64,000 nt of DNA from Luteimonas viscosa. GTDB lineage: Bacteria; Pseudomonadota; Gammaproteobacteria; Xanthomonadales; Xanthomonadaceae. Shown here in pieces: positions 45,370 through 53,139 of the stretch. The position numbers were made by a program, and so were the translations under genes. A model generated the notes under the pieces. That model worked only from the letters and a program-made list of their open reading frames with translations, did no database searches and was not told the origin of the DNA. The stretch spans positions 3,079,248 to 3,143,247 of the forward strand of contig NZ_VTFT01000001.1 in NCBI RefSeq assembly GCF_008244685.1, read 5' to 3'. Each line of letters opens with the position of its first letter. Position 1 is the stretch's first letter.

Positions 45370-47310
45370 TCATGCCTTTATTGCCTTGTTCGACGGCAGT
45401 TTCCACGTCCAAGCACCTGCGCCGCGTTTGCCCGGCTCGCCCTGTCGCACCGCTACGACGTCAAGTGCTTCCTTGGCGCGCTCGACGGTGCGCCACGCGA
45501 TGCCGTCAGCGTCAGCTTTCACCTTCAATTCCTTCGATGCGACTGGGCCGCCATGCAACATGGCCGCAAGCCACTCTGCGGCTTCGTCCTTCGGTTGGCG
45601 CTTGCTCTCGATCTGCCCGAGCAACTCGTCTGCAAAGCCGTACAAGGGACGGCCCCATTCGATCTTGGAGACTTGGCTCCGCTGTCCTGCGATTTCACGA
45701 TCGACAACGGCAATGGAGTAGGCGAAGCCGTCCCCGGTCAAGCCTACGTTGTTCTTGGCCCGGACGATTCGGCCTTCACCGTCACTACCCATGGCTGTTG
45801 CGAGCGTCACCCGAGCAACGGCGTTGAAGGCTACTGAGCCGATCACACGTTCCGCCGTGCTACGGCCTGCGGTGTTCTTGGCGTAGTGCGTGATGCCTAC
45901 AACCGCCGCACCGGTGTCGGCTGCGAGGTTGAGCAGCGGTTGCAGACCACGACGTACCTCCGCGTTCTTGTGGCTGTCACCTTGCACCATGCTCACGATG
46001 GGATCGACGATGACGAGCGCGAGGTCCGTAATGCGACACGCGGCATGTTCAAGTGCCGGCATGTCAGTTGCCGGGTCGAACACTTGATCACCGTTGCCAA
46101 CAAAGTGAATACGCGCCATATCTGCGCCGGCTTCGCGCAGTCGTGGCACCAGGACCTCTGCTATTGCGTCCTCACCCGACCAGATGATCACATTGCCAAC
46201 CGGGGCCGTAGTTCCGTCGGGCCACTTCCCACCGCGCGAGATGGTCGCCGCGAGGCTGAGCGCAAGGGTCGTCTTACCTGTGCCGCCGTTGCCCGCAATT
46301 AGGGTCAGCATTCGGCGTGCGAGATAGCCTTGCCATGCCCAGTCAATCGCCTTGGGCTGGATATCGGAGGCACGGAGCAGTTGAACGCCGGATTCCTTCG
46401 GCGCGACGGTTGGCAATGCCAGCATGTCGGCCGCGGTCGCGGTTGGGTTCGCGTCGAGCCAGTCCACGGCGTCGGCGCCTATTTCGTCCAGCCCGAGCGC
46501 ATCCACGTCGATGATTCGCACGTCGCAGCCGAGTTCCTGCAGGATTTTGGCCACGTCGGCCGCGTATTGCTCGCCCGGGTCGTCGTTGTCGGGCCAGATT
46601 ACGCAGGCGCGGCCCGCCAACGGTGACCAGTCAGCTTTGGCAGCGCTCTTAGCGGCTCCGCTCGTGGTGGCCGCGACGCCGAGGACGGCGAGTGCGTCGG
46701 CGCACTTCTCGCCTTCCACTACTACGATGACGCCTTCGGCGGCGAGGACTTCGGGCAGGCGGTACAGGGGCTTCCCAGCGCGCGGGGGCTTGGGTTCCCT
46801 AGGCACCCATTCTTGGCCGTTGCGGTGGAACGGCTTGATGTGCTTCTCGCCGGCCTTGTCGATGAAGCGAGCGCGCCACCCGTGCACCTGGCCGTTCGCG
46901 AGCCGGTACGGATACACAGCCACGAGCTTGAGTCCCGTGAAGCCGCTACCGTAAAGGCTCTTCGCGGCCTGCTCGGCCTCGGCCCATTGGTCAGCGGTCA
47001 ACGGTTCGACGGTCGCGGGTTTCGGAATCTTGGCGCGTGGCTTCGTTGCGGCCTTGGCTTTCGGCTTCGTTGCCACCTTGCCCGGAAACAGGTCTGCCGT
47101 AGTCATGCCGAGTGCGGAGCACACGGCGTCGATGCTGCATCCGGCGTGGCAATGGAGCGCGACGGTGCCGGAGTCGTCGACGCTTACGGCGAGCGACGCG
47201 TTTCCGTCTTTGTGAGCAGGACAGCGCGCGCTGTACTGAGTGCGCCCTTGTTGGTACTCGACGCCGAGCCCCGCGAGAACCCTGCGGATCGGGGATGCGT
47301 CGGCTTTCAT
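45370..47310 (-). CDS. Primase-helicase / replication protein of the element
   Basis: A 646-aa replication protein. N-terminal CHC2-type zinc finger (RCPAHKDGNASL ... LHCHAGCS), TOPRIM primase domain around residues 200-300 (VVVEGEKCADAL, WPDNDDPG), then a RecA-like ATPase with Walker A AGNGGTGKTTLAL, Walker B-like LALVIVDPIVSM and a helicase end. A C-terminal winged-helix-like tail closes it. It resembles P4-alpha/RepA-type satellite and phage primase-helicases. Start MKADASPIRRVLAGL is preceded by the excisionase, overlapping it by 4 bp (ATGA). Confidence 0.88.
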   Translation of the reverse strand: MKADASPIRRVLAGLGVEYQQGRTQYSARCPAHKDGNASLAVSVDDSGTVALHCHAGCSIDAVCSALGMTTADLFPGKVATKPKAKAATKPRAKIPKPATVEPLTADQWAEAEQAAKSLYGSGFTGLKLVAVYPYRLANGQVHGWRARFIDKAGEKHIKPFHRNGQEWVPREPKPPRAGKPLYRLPEVLAAEGVIVVVEGEKCADALAVLGVAATTSGAAKSAAKADWSPLAGRACVIWPDNDDPGEQYAADVAKILQELGCDVRIIDVDALGLDEIGADAVDWLDANPTATAADMLALPTVAPKESGVQLLRASDIQPKAIDWAWQGYLARRMLTLIAGNGGTGKTTLALSLAATISRGGKWPDGTTAPVGNVIIWSGEDAIAEVLVPRLREAGADMARIHFVGNGDQVFDPATDMPALEHAACRITDLALVIVDPIVSMVQGDSHKNAEVRRGLQPLLNLAADTGAAVVGITHYAKNTAGRSTAERVIGSVAFNAVARVTLATAMGSDGEGRIVRAKNNVGLTGDGFAYSIAVVDREIAGQRSQVSKIEWGRPLYGFADELLGQIESKRQPKDEAAEWLAAMLHGGPVASKELKVKADADGIAWRTVERAKEALDVVAVRQGEPGKRGAGAWTWKLPSNKAIKA

Positions 47311-47546
47311 GCGCGGACCCTGCGGCCCTTGGTAACCGGGGCCTTGGTCTCGCTGATCTGCTGGAGCCACGAGATCACGTCCGTGCGGCGGTAGAACAGC
47401 CGTTTGCCAATGTAGAAGTGATCAGGGCCGTAGCCGTTCGCCTTCCAGAGCTTAAGCGTGCGGATATGACAGCCGATTGCCTGCGCGGCTTGGCGTGCGG
47501 TCATGAAGTCGCTGACGACTTCGTTGAGCTGTTCGGGTGAAGCCAT
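47307..47546 (-). CDS. AlpA/excisionase-type helix-turn-helix protein
   Basis: A 79-aa protein with MTARQAAQAIGCHIRTLKLWKANGYGPDHFYIGKRLFYRRTDVISWLQQ, a winged HTH of the AlpA/MerR-like excisionase type. In P4-like elements AlpA controls integrase and excision. ATG at 47546 used; the ORF extends 12 codons upstream. Its stop overlaps the primase start. Confidence 0.85.
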   Translation of the reverse strand: MASPEQLNEVVSDFMTARQAAQAIGCHIRTLKLWKANGYGPDHFYIGKRLFYRRTDVISWLQQISETKAPVTKGRRVRA

Positions 47547-47592
47547 TGTCGCCACCGTTCGGTTAGTTTCGGTGGCGCACAAGCTATGCCCC

Positions 47593-47623
47593 GCGCCTGC
47601 TACGCGGGCAAGGGTTATGTAGC
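47593..47623. repeat. 31-bp regulatory-type repeat, copy A
   Basis: 27/31 identical to 44671-44701, 47 bp upstream of the AlpA-like gene start. The matching distance to a start codon in both copies suggests a shared operator or promoter element. Confidence 0.7.
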
Positions 47624-47627
47624 CGGG

Positions 47628-48143
47628 CTACTTCCTATCGCGGTTGCAGAGGGCGCGGTACCTCTTGCGGACAGCGCGGCGGCGACTTTGGTTCGGATCG
47701 TCACGACTAAAGCCGGTTTCAACCTCCGCCTCGCGCATCATCCATTCCAACTCAGCGTCTCGCTGCGTCGCAAACCTTCCGTGCCGCATCAGTTGCTCCA
47801 CGCCGGCGGCGCGACGTGCACGGAACTCGGCTTTCCCAAGCTGGCGCTCGGTTACGTCGACTATGACGGTGACGCCTGCTGCGCGCGCGCTGGCAGGGGC
47901 CGCGAGGTGGTCGGCAACTTCCTTCTGCTTTCTCAGATCCTTGCTGTTCGCGTGTGACCGCGCGTACTCGCCCAAGTAGCCGGAGCGCGCCACCGCGAGG
48001 GCGTCGAGGCGGCTGTACTCAAGCACGGCTGGGCGATGCTCGTCTCCTTCGTCGGTGCAGTGGCCGCGCGCGAGGCTCAGCGTTGCGTACCATGCTCCTT
48101 CTTCCGCTTTCCGTTCCATTCTCGCTCGGATATTGGGGTCCAT
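47628..48143 (-). CDS. Hypothetical protein, 171 aa, next to the integrase
   Basis: ATG starts one base after the integrase stop, so likely co-translated. Basic and charged, helix-rich (RKAEEGAWYATLSLARGHC, VTERQLGKAEFRARRAAGVE). No signal peptide, membrane segment or known domain. Confidence 0.65.
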   Translation of the reverse strand: MDPNIRARMERKAEEGAWYATLSLARGHCTDEGDEHRPAVLEYSRLDALAVARSGYLGEYARSHANSKDLRKQKEVADHLAAPASARAAGVTVIVDVTERQLGKAEFRARRAAGVEQLMRHGRFATQRDAELEWMMREAEVETGFSRDDPNQSRRRAVRKRYRALCNRDRK

Positions 48144-48144
48144 A

Positions 48145-49605
48145 TCAGCGGCCTCTCGGCATTGCGGGGAACTGCAAAACGTTGTCAGTCTGCGGGAGGG
48201 CGTCGTCTTCCCAGTCGTCGATGGTCTTGCCTGTACGCACGACTTCGGCGAAGTAGTCAGCCCATGCTGTCATAGCGCGACGACGGATGCGCGTCTGTCT
48301 TGACTTGTCGTAAGTCTTTTTCAACTTACCCATCGCATGATTCAGTGTTCGCTCGACAACATCACTCGAAACGCCAATCTCGTTCATGCCCGTGGCGAGG
48401 GTTCTACGCACGTCGTGGGGAGTGAACGGCTCGACACCCTGACTCTGGAGGTACGGGATAGCCTCGCGCAACCCCGTGGCGAGCCTGTTGGCGGTAAGGC
48501 AGCCTTGGCCGCCACCGTTTGCGATTCTGCGGCTCCGCCCACTTGGGAACACGTAATCACTAGCGTTTCCGTGCCGGGAACGAAGGATCGCCATCGCCGG
48601 CGCGACAAGGGGCAGCGTGTCGCCGCGTTTCGATTTGGCGCGGCCCTCGCCTTGCTTCGGCTTGTTCCAAACGGCTGCGGCCATATCGACTTCGACCCAT
48701 CGCAGGCCGGCCGCCTCGCTGGGTCGTGCGCCGGTGTAGAGCATGAATCGCAGGCATTCTGCCACGTCGCGGTTCATTCGTTTGGCGGGGGGCACTTCGG
48801 CGAACGGATCAGTGATACACCAAAACGCGCGGAAGTCGGCGGCGGTCGTCAGCGCGCGTTCGCGTGCTTCTGGGAGCTCATCGGCCTTATCGAGGATGGC
48901 GAGGATTCCGCCTGCGGGATTCTTCTCCTTCGCAAGGTGCCGCTCTGTGAGGCCCCATGTGTAAAGGCCAGAAATCAACGACACCAGATGCACTACTTCC
49001 GATCGCTTTCCCGCTCGGCGAAGCGGCTTGATCAGATTCAGGACGTCGCCTTGCTCAAGGGTATCGGCCTTGCGATTGCCCAATGCGGGGACGATGTAGC
49101 GATTCGCGCGTCGCCGGGTGCGACGCAAGGTGTCCGAGGTGAGCGTTGCTCCTTCCTCCGGGTCGAGATAAAGGGCGAGAAGCTGGGAGACCGTCAGCCG
49201 CGCTTCCTCGGCACTGCGGGCCGCCTCGGCCTCGGCTGCCGCGCGCTCGCGCTCGATGCGTTCGGCCTCGCGCTCGGCGGCGAGGCGCTCGGCCTCGGCC
49301 TTGCGCTCGGCGTAGGGGTCGCGGCCTTCGGCGACGATGCCGGCCAGCCGTATCGCCTCCTTGCGCATGGCGGGCAGCACTGATGCGATGCTGCGGCCGC
49401 TAGCCGGGGACCAGGGTCCGAGCACCATGCGCCGGGCACTACCGCCGGCAACACTGCTGCCATAGCAAAACATGAGGGCCGCGCCTGCGCTTTTAGTGAA
49501 TCGAACCGCCAGCCCCTTGGTCTCGGTGTCGTAGTCGATCGCGTTGCCCTTGGCGGGGCGCGGGCGGTTGCGGATGTAGGCGTCTGTGAGAATGGTCTTA
49601 GCCAT
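48145..49605 (-). CDS. Tyrosine-type integrase
   Basis: A 486-aa P4-type integrase. N-terminal arm-binding domain, an unusual Glu/Arg-rich coiled-coil linker (AERKAEAERLAAEREAERIE, RERAAAEAEAARSAEEA), core-binding domain, and catalytic residues in YTGARPSEAAGL (Arg I), PHDVRRTLATGM (His-x2-Arg), a late LNHAMGKLKKTYDKS with the His and nucleophile Tyr. Start MAKTILTDAYI at 49605. Faces into the element beside attR, normal for tRNA-integrating islands. Arm-like sites overlap its promoter region. Confidence 0.93.
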   Translation of the reverse strand: MAKTILTDAYIRNRPRPAKGNAIDYDTETKGLAVRFTKSAGAALMFCYGSSVAGGSARRMVLGPWSPASGRSIASVLPAMRKEAIRLAGIVAEGRDPYAERKAEAERLAAEREAERIERERAAAEAEAARSAEEARLTVSQLLALYLDPEEGATLTSDTLRRTRRRANRYIVPALGNRKADTLEQGDVLNLIKPLRRAGKRSEVVHLVSLISGLYTWGLTERHLAKEKNPAGGILAILDKADELPEARERALTTAADFRAFWCITDPFAEVPPAKRMNRDVAECLRFMLYTGARPSEAAGLRWVEVDMAAAVWNKPKQGEGRAKSKRGDTLPLVAPAMAILRSRHGNASDYVFPSGRSRRIANGGGQGCLTANRLATGLREAIPYLQSQGVEPFTPHDVRRTLATGMNEIGVSSDVVERTLNHAMGKLKKTYDKSRQTRIRRRAMTAWADYFAEVVRTGKTIDDWEDDALPQTDNVLQFPAMPRGR

Positions 49606-49619
49606 GGCGGCGGTCCTGT

Positions 49620-49652
49620 GGTGGCCCGAGCTATGGCCCGACTGTGGCCCGA
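49620..49652. repeat. Candidate integrase arm-type sites, right end
   Basis: Three TGGCCCGA repeats in 33 bp; 49630-49652 matches 38873-38895 at 22/23. Same orientation as at the left end. Confidence 0.6.
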
Positions 49653-49803
49653 CTCGGATTGCACCGGCGACCATCGCCGGCCATCGAAGCTTACCACTAT
49701 CGCCACCAAAAAAGTAGAAATATCAAATACTTAGCGTAACTGGCCAGATACGCAGCGGTACGACCCTTACAAAACAGGCGGTTACAAAAGCCCCAAGTGG
49801 GCT

Positions 49804-49849
49804 TTGAAAATCCCCGTGTCGGGGGTTCGATTCCCTCCCCGGCCACCAT
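49804..49849 (+). repeat. attR: 46-bp tRNA-Phe 3' duplication
   Basis: Perfect copy of 38741-38786 (tRNA 3' half from the anticodon loop). No 5' half is present, so it is not a functional tRNA. A short hairpin AAAGCCC/GGGCTTT overlaps its left edge. Confidence 0.93.
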
Positions 49850-49868
49850 TTTGCGGAAGACAAACGGG

Positions 49869-49890
49869 GGCGCCGAAAGGCGCCTTTTTT
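49869..49890 (+). terminator. Terminator, originally of tRNA-Phe
   Basis: GGCGCC/GGCGCC stem, GAAA loop, T6. It lies 20 bp after attR, where the tRNA-Phe transcript would have ended before insertion. The rest of 49891-50115 shows no gene. Confidence 0.85.
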
Positions 49891-50115
49891 CTGTTCCCGG
49901 ATCACGCGGCCGCGCGCCGACCACGCGGAGTCGGACTTTTCCTACACGCCATCGCGTCGGGCACCGACGGCGCCCGCCCGGCATCACGGTCACTCTGTGA
50001 CGGCCCCGGCAGCGCGCAAGGGAAGGTTGGGAAGATGCCGCTGCACGGACGCCGGTCGCGATCCACGGATCGCGGCTCGAGCCGGGGCACCTCCCGATGG
50101 TGAAGGTGCCGACGA

Positions 50116-50325
50116 ATGGTTCGCGAGTTGATCGAGATCGAGCCCGCCGACGACGGCTGGCTGGTGCGCAGCGGGGCGGCGTGCCTGCACTACCTGACCA
50201 AGCTGCAGGCGATCGAGCAGGCGCAGATGCTGGCGGCGCGACGCTACATGGAAACGGGGTGCCCCACCGGGGTGCGCGTGCCGGTGGCGCACGGCCGGCC
50301 GGTGATCGTCGGAACCTGCGGCTGA
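50116..50325 (+). CDS. Hypothetical protein, 69 aa
   Basis: Starts MVRELIEIEPADDGWLVRSG; a compact soluble protein with a central YLTKLQAIEQAQMLAARRY helix and a short beta end, similar in layout to small DUF2188-like proteins. No specific function can be assigned. First chromosomal gene after attR. Confidence 0.6.
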   Translation: MVRELIEIEPADDGWLVRSGAACLHYLTKLQAIEQAQMLAARRYMETGCPTGVRVPVAHGRPVIVGTCG

Positions 50326-50412
50326 GGCGATCCCGTCCGCGTGCTGGCGCGCAAGCTGCGTCTTCGCACCAGAGGAGCGCTCCGCGACGTGCTCGCGCGC
50401 GACGCGCGGCGG

Positions 50413-51807
50413 TCAATTCTCAGGCATGGGGTGCGCGCCGGAGATGGCGTCGGCGATCTGCCTGGCCTGTTCGCGCAACTCGGGGATCGCGATGCTTTCC
50501 CACAGCTCGCCGATGCGCAGCGCGCCGATGACGAACAGGTGCGGGTCCGGGCGGCCGCGCGAATCGATCACGTGGCCACGGTCGCTGCTGGCCAGGCCGA
50601 TGCCCTGCGGGCCGGGCAGTATTCCGCCGCGCGCGCGAAGCGCCTGCAGCAGCGGATCGGGGCGCAGGTCGATGTTGGTTTCCACGCCTGTGGCGTTGAC
50701 GATCCAGTCGGCGTGGCGCATGTGTTCGCGCGCGGTGTGGCGCGGGCGGAAATGCACGCAGCTGCCGCCGACGGGATCGGCGGTGAGCGCGCGCAGCCGG
50801 GCGGGCACGATCTCGAGCTGGCCGCGTTGGCGCAGCCCGTCGAGCGTGGCGGCGACCTGCGGCGCGATGCGGTGGCGGTGGATGTCCCAGTAGCGCACGG
50901 CATGGCGCAGGAAGCGGCGTCGCTGGGTGTCGTCGAGCGAGCGCCACAGCGCCTGGCCGTGCGGCCGCAGGCGGTCGAAGCTCCATTGCCAGGGTTCGCC
51001 TGCCTCGATCGCCGTGGCGATGCGCTGCCGCAGCCGCCGCCAGCGCTGGAGCACGCCGAGCGGCAGCAGGTCGTCGATGCCGCCATCGTGCTGCGCGCCC
51101 GGGACCGCGTGCGGCAACGGCGCCAGGCCGTGCCGCGACAGCACCAGGATGCGGCCGCGGTGCCCGCCATGCGCGAGGGTGAGCGCGGCATCGACCATGC
51201 TCAGGCCCGAACCGAGGATGCACACGTCGGCGCCGGGTTCGATGGAGGCGACCGCCGCGTAATCCCACGACTCGGCCACGCGCACCCCTTCGTGCAGCAG
51301 GTAGGCGGGCAACGGCCGTGCCGCGTTGCCGAGCGCGAGCACGACGTGCGAGGCGCGCAGGCGCGCGCCGGAGGCCAGGTGCACCACGTGGCCGGCTCCG
51401 GCGCGCTCGATGTCGATCGCGCGGTCGTGCAGGTGGATCAGCGCCTCGGATCCCGGCAGCGATTCCAGCGTGTGGCGCAGGTAGCGGGCGTAGTCGCGAC
51501 GCGTAGCGAAGACGTTGTCGAGTGCGGCTGCTTCCCCCTGTCCGTCGCGCACGAGGAAGCGCACGAAGTGGACGGGGTCTTCGGCGACCGCGCTCATGCG
51601 CGAGGCGATGACGTTGAGCAGGTGCTCGGGCTGCGCGGTGGAATACGCCGCGCCTCGCGCCAGCTGCGCGTCGGGTTCGACGATCGCGATGCGCAACGCG
51701 TCGCCTTCCCGCATCAGCAGGCGGATCGCGACCAGCGCCCCGGCTGCGCCGCCGCCGACGATCACCGCATCGAAGCTGGCGTCACCTGGGTCCTGGGCGG
51801 GCGTCAT
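50413..51807 (-). CDS. FAD/NAD(P)-binding oxidoreductase-like protein
   Basis: A 464-aa protein with an N-terminal Rossmann FAD motif FDAVIVGGGAAGALVAIRLL and a second dinucleotide motif DVCILGSGLSMVDAALTLA. The overall layout (YLRHTLESLPGSEAL, IHLHDRAIDIERAGAGHVV, NATGVETNIDLR, PDPLLQALR) matches the NAD_binding_9 / HI0933-like group of predicted hydroxylases and amine oxidases. Start MTPAQDPGDASFDAV at 51807. No partner genes; substrate unknown. Confidence 0.8.
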   Translation of the reverse strand: MTPAQDPGDASFDAVIVGGGAAGALVAIRLLMREGDALRIAIVEPDAQLARGAAYSTAQPEHLLNVIASRMSAVAEDPVHFVRFLVRDGQGEAAALDNVFATRRDYARYLRHTLESLPGSEALIHLHDRAIDIERAGAGHVVHLASGARLRASHVVLALGNAARPLPAYLLHEGVRVAESWDYAAVASIEPGADVCILGSGLSMVDAALTLAHGGHRGRILVLSRHGLAPLPHAVPGAQHDGGIDDLLPLGVLQRWRRLRQRIATAIEAGEPWQWSFDRLRPHGQALWRSLDDTQRRRFLRHAVRYWDIHRHRIAPQVAATLDGLRQRGQLEIVPARLRALTADPVGGSCVHFRPRHTAREHMRHADWIVNATGVETNIDLRPDPLLQALRARGGILPGPQGIGLASSDRGHVIDSRGRPDPHLFVIGALRIGELWESIAIPELREQARQIADAISGAHPMPEN

Positions 51808-51972
51808 GCATTCGCTGGGCGGGGCACATGCCGGCATTGTCGCATCCGCACCCGGTCCCGGCGACGCCGACCCGGCGCTGAACCGGGGTCGCGCCGCGGC
51901 TCGAGCGCGGCGACCCGGGGCGCATCATGCGAGCCATGCGGACGGGCGAGGGCCCGCGACAGGGAGACGACG

Positions 51973-52437
51973 ATGGGCACCAGGAAACTCACCATGATCA
52001 CCGCACTGGCGGGGCTGCTGGCGCTGGCCGGCTGCGCTTCCGATGCGGGCCTGCGCGCAAGCGAGAAGCTGGCGCTCTACACCGCCCACGCGGGCGAACC
52101 GGTGTCGAGCTTCCGCTATTTCGGCAGCATCAACGGCTGGACGCCGCTGGGCGACAGCGCCCTTGCGGTCTGGACCAGGCCGTCCGAAGCCTGGCTGCTG
52201 GAACTGCAGGGTCCCTGCCAGGACATGTCGTTCTCCCCGACGATCGGCCTGACCAACCAGATGGGCCGCGTCCATGCGCGCTTCGACAAGGTGATCGTCC
52301 GCGGCGGCGGCGCGGTCGGCATGCCCTGTCACATCGGCCGGATCCGGCCGCTCGACGTCAAGGCGATACGCGCAACCGAGAAGGAACTGCGCGAGGCGAG
52401 AGTGGAGGAGCGCGAGGCGGGAGACGGCGCGCGCTGA
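51973..52437 (+). CDS. DUF6491-like lipoprotein
   Basis: A 154-aa protein with lipoprotein signal MGTRKLTMITALAGLLALAGCAS (lipobox LAGC) and AGGGAG ribosome site. Mature part: FRYFGSINGWTPLGDSALAVWTRPSEAWLLEL, with two Cys (GPCQDMSF, MPCHIGRIRP) that may pair. It matches small xanthomonad lipoproteins of unknown function. Confidence 0.75.
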   Translation: MGTRKLTMITALAGLLALAGCASDAGLRASEKLALYTAHAGEPVSSFRYFGSINGWTPLGDSALAVWTRPSEAWLLELQGPCQDMSFSPTIGLTNQMGRVHARFDKVIVRGGGAVGMPCHIGRIRPLDVKAIRATEKELREARVEEREAGDGAR

Positions 52438-52535
52438 GCCTTCGCTCGGCGCGCATCGTGTCAGACCACGGCTGGCGGTCGCGCGAGGGCCTTGCGCGAA
52501 TGCGCGAGTGCCGGGCTTGCCGGACCGGGCGTGAG

Positions 52536-52583
52536 GTCGAGGCCTTCGGTGTTGCGGTGTTCGGGAGCGTGGAAGAAGGTGCG
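52536..52583 (-). pseudogene. Decayed fragment of a second yggX copy
   Basis: 48 bp aligning without gaps to the start of yggX (52973-53020) at 39 of 48 positions, same strand. Reverse translation RTFFHAPEHRNTEGLDL against [17 protein letters not shown] of YggX. No downstream continuation; the rest of 52438-52744 holds no gene. Confidence 0.65.
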
Positions 52584-52744
52584 CGACAAAGCACGCGGCC
52601 CACGATACCGACTCCCGTCGGAAGCGCATTCAGGCGCGATGCCCGTGGTCCCATGCCTGCGTCGTTCGCTGGTTGCAGGCAGGAAGCAAGGCGTTGCGCC
52701 TGGAGTTGTTCCTGCGCGATGAGGCGTGGCGGTGCGGCGCCTCG

Positions 52745-53026
52745 TCAGGATTCGCCATCGTTTCGCGGCACGTAGCCCGCCGGCCGGTCCGCGCCGCCGC
52801 CGAACAGGAACTTCTGCATCTCCTCCTCGAGGAAGGCGCGATGCTTGGGGTCCAGCGGCGAGAGGCGGTTCTCGTTGATCAGCATGGTCTGGTGCGCCAG
52901 CCACGCCGCCCAGCCGGCCTTGCCGATGTGCGCGAACACGCGCTTGCCCAGCTCGCCGGGCCAGGGCACGAAGTCGAGGCCTTCGGTGTCGCGCTGTTCG
53001 TAGTCGCAGAAGACGGTGCGGGCCAT
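52745..53026 (-). CDS. yggX: YggX-type Fe(II)-trafficking protein
   Basis: A 93-aa protein of normal length. [29 protein letters not shown] start with the conserved Cys, then [27 protein letters not shown]-like core (here [20 protein letters not shown]). It protects iron-sulfur clusters and limits free iron. Clustered with mutY, whose product is a 4Fe-4S enzyme, as in E. coli where the two genes are adjacent. Confidence 0.95.
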   Translation of the reverse strand: MARTVFCDYEQRDTEGLDFVPWPGELGKRVFAHIGKAGWAAWLAHQTMLINENRLSPLDPKHRAFLEEEMQKFLFGGGADRPAGYVPRNDGES

Positions 53027-53139
53027 GGCGTGCGTTCCGGAGGTGCGGACCCCTATTGTAAGAGTCCCTTCGGGCGCGATGTTTTTTCGCTCCTTGGGCC
53101 ATTGCACGCGGTCGCAGGACATCGCGCCTGAAAGCGCTC

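Larger units (their letters stand above)
38741..49849. mobile_element. 11.1-kb integrative element / phage-satellite-like island in tRNA-Phe
   Basis: Bounded by perfect 46-bp direct repeats, with a tyrosine integrase adjacent to attR. Left arm (plus strand): XRE and ImmA genes, then a small-protein cassette. The rest, on the minus strand, reads from the integrase inward: integrase, unknown, AlpA-like, primase-helicase, origin-like region, two unknowns, small terminase-like, then large terminase in two genes. No portal, capsid, tail or lysis gene is present, so it is not an intact prophage. The left end is clearly lower in GC than the chromosome, a sign of transfer. Confidence 0.9.

Noticed and set aside
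49804-49848. Second tRNA-Phe gene
   Set aside because: Only the 3' half is present (attR); no acceptor 5' strand or D-arm, so it cannot fold as a tRNA.
38741-49849. Complete prophage
   Set aside because: No portal, capsid, tail or lysis genes, and 11 kb is too short; satellite or remnant fits better.
50341-52437. 698-aa plus-strand ORF covering the FAD-protein gene
   Set aside because: Antisense shadow for most of its length; only the last 154 codons (lipoprotein) look real.
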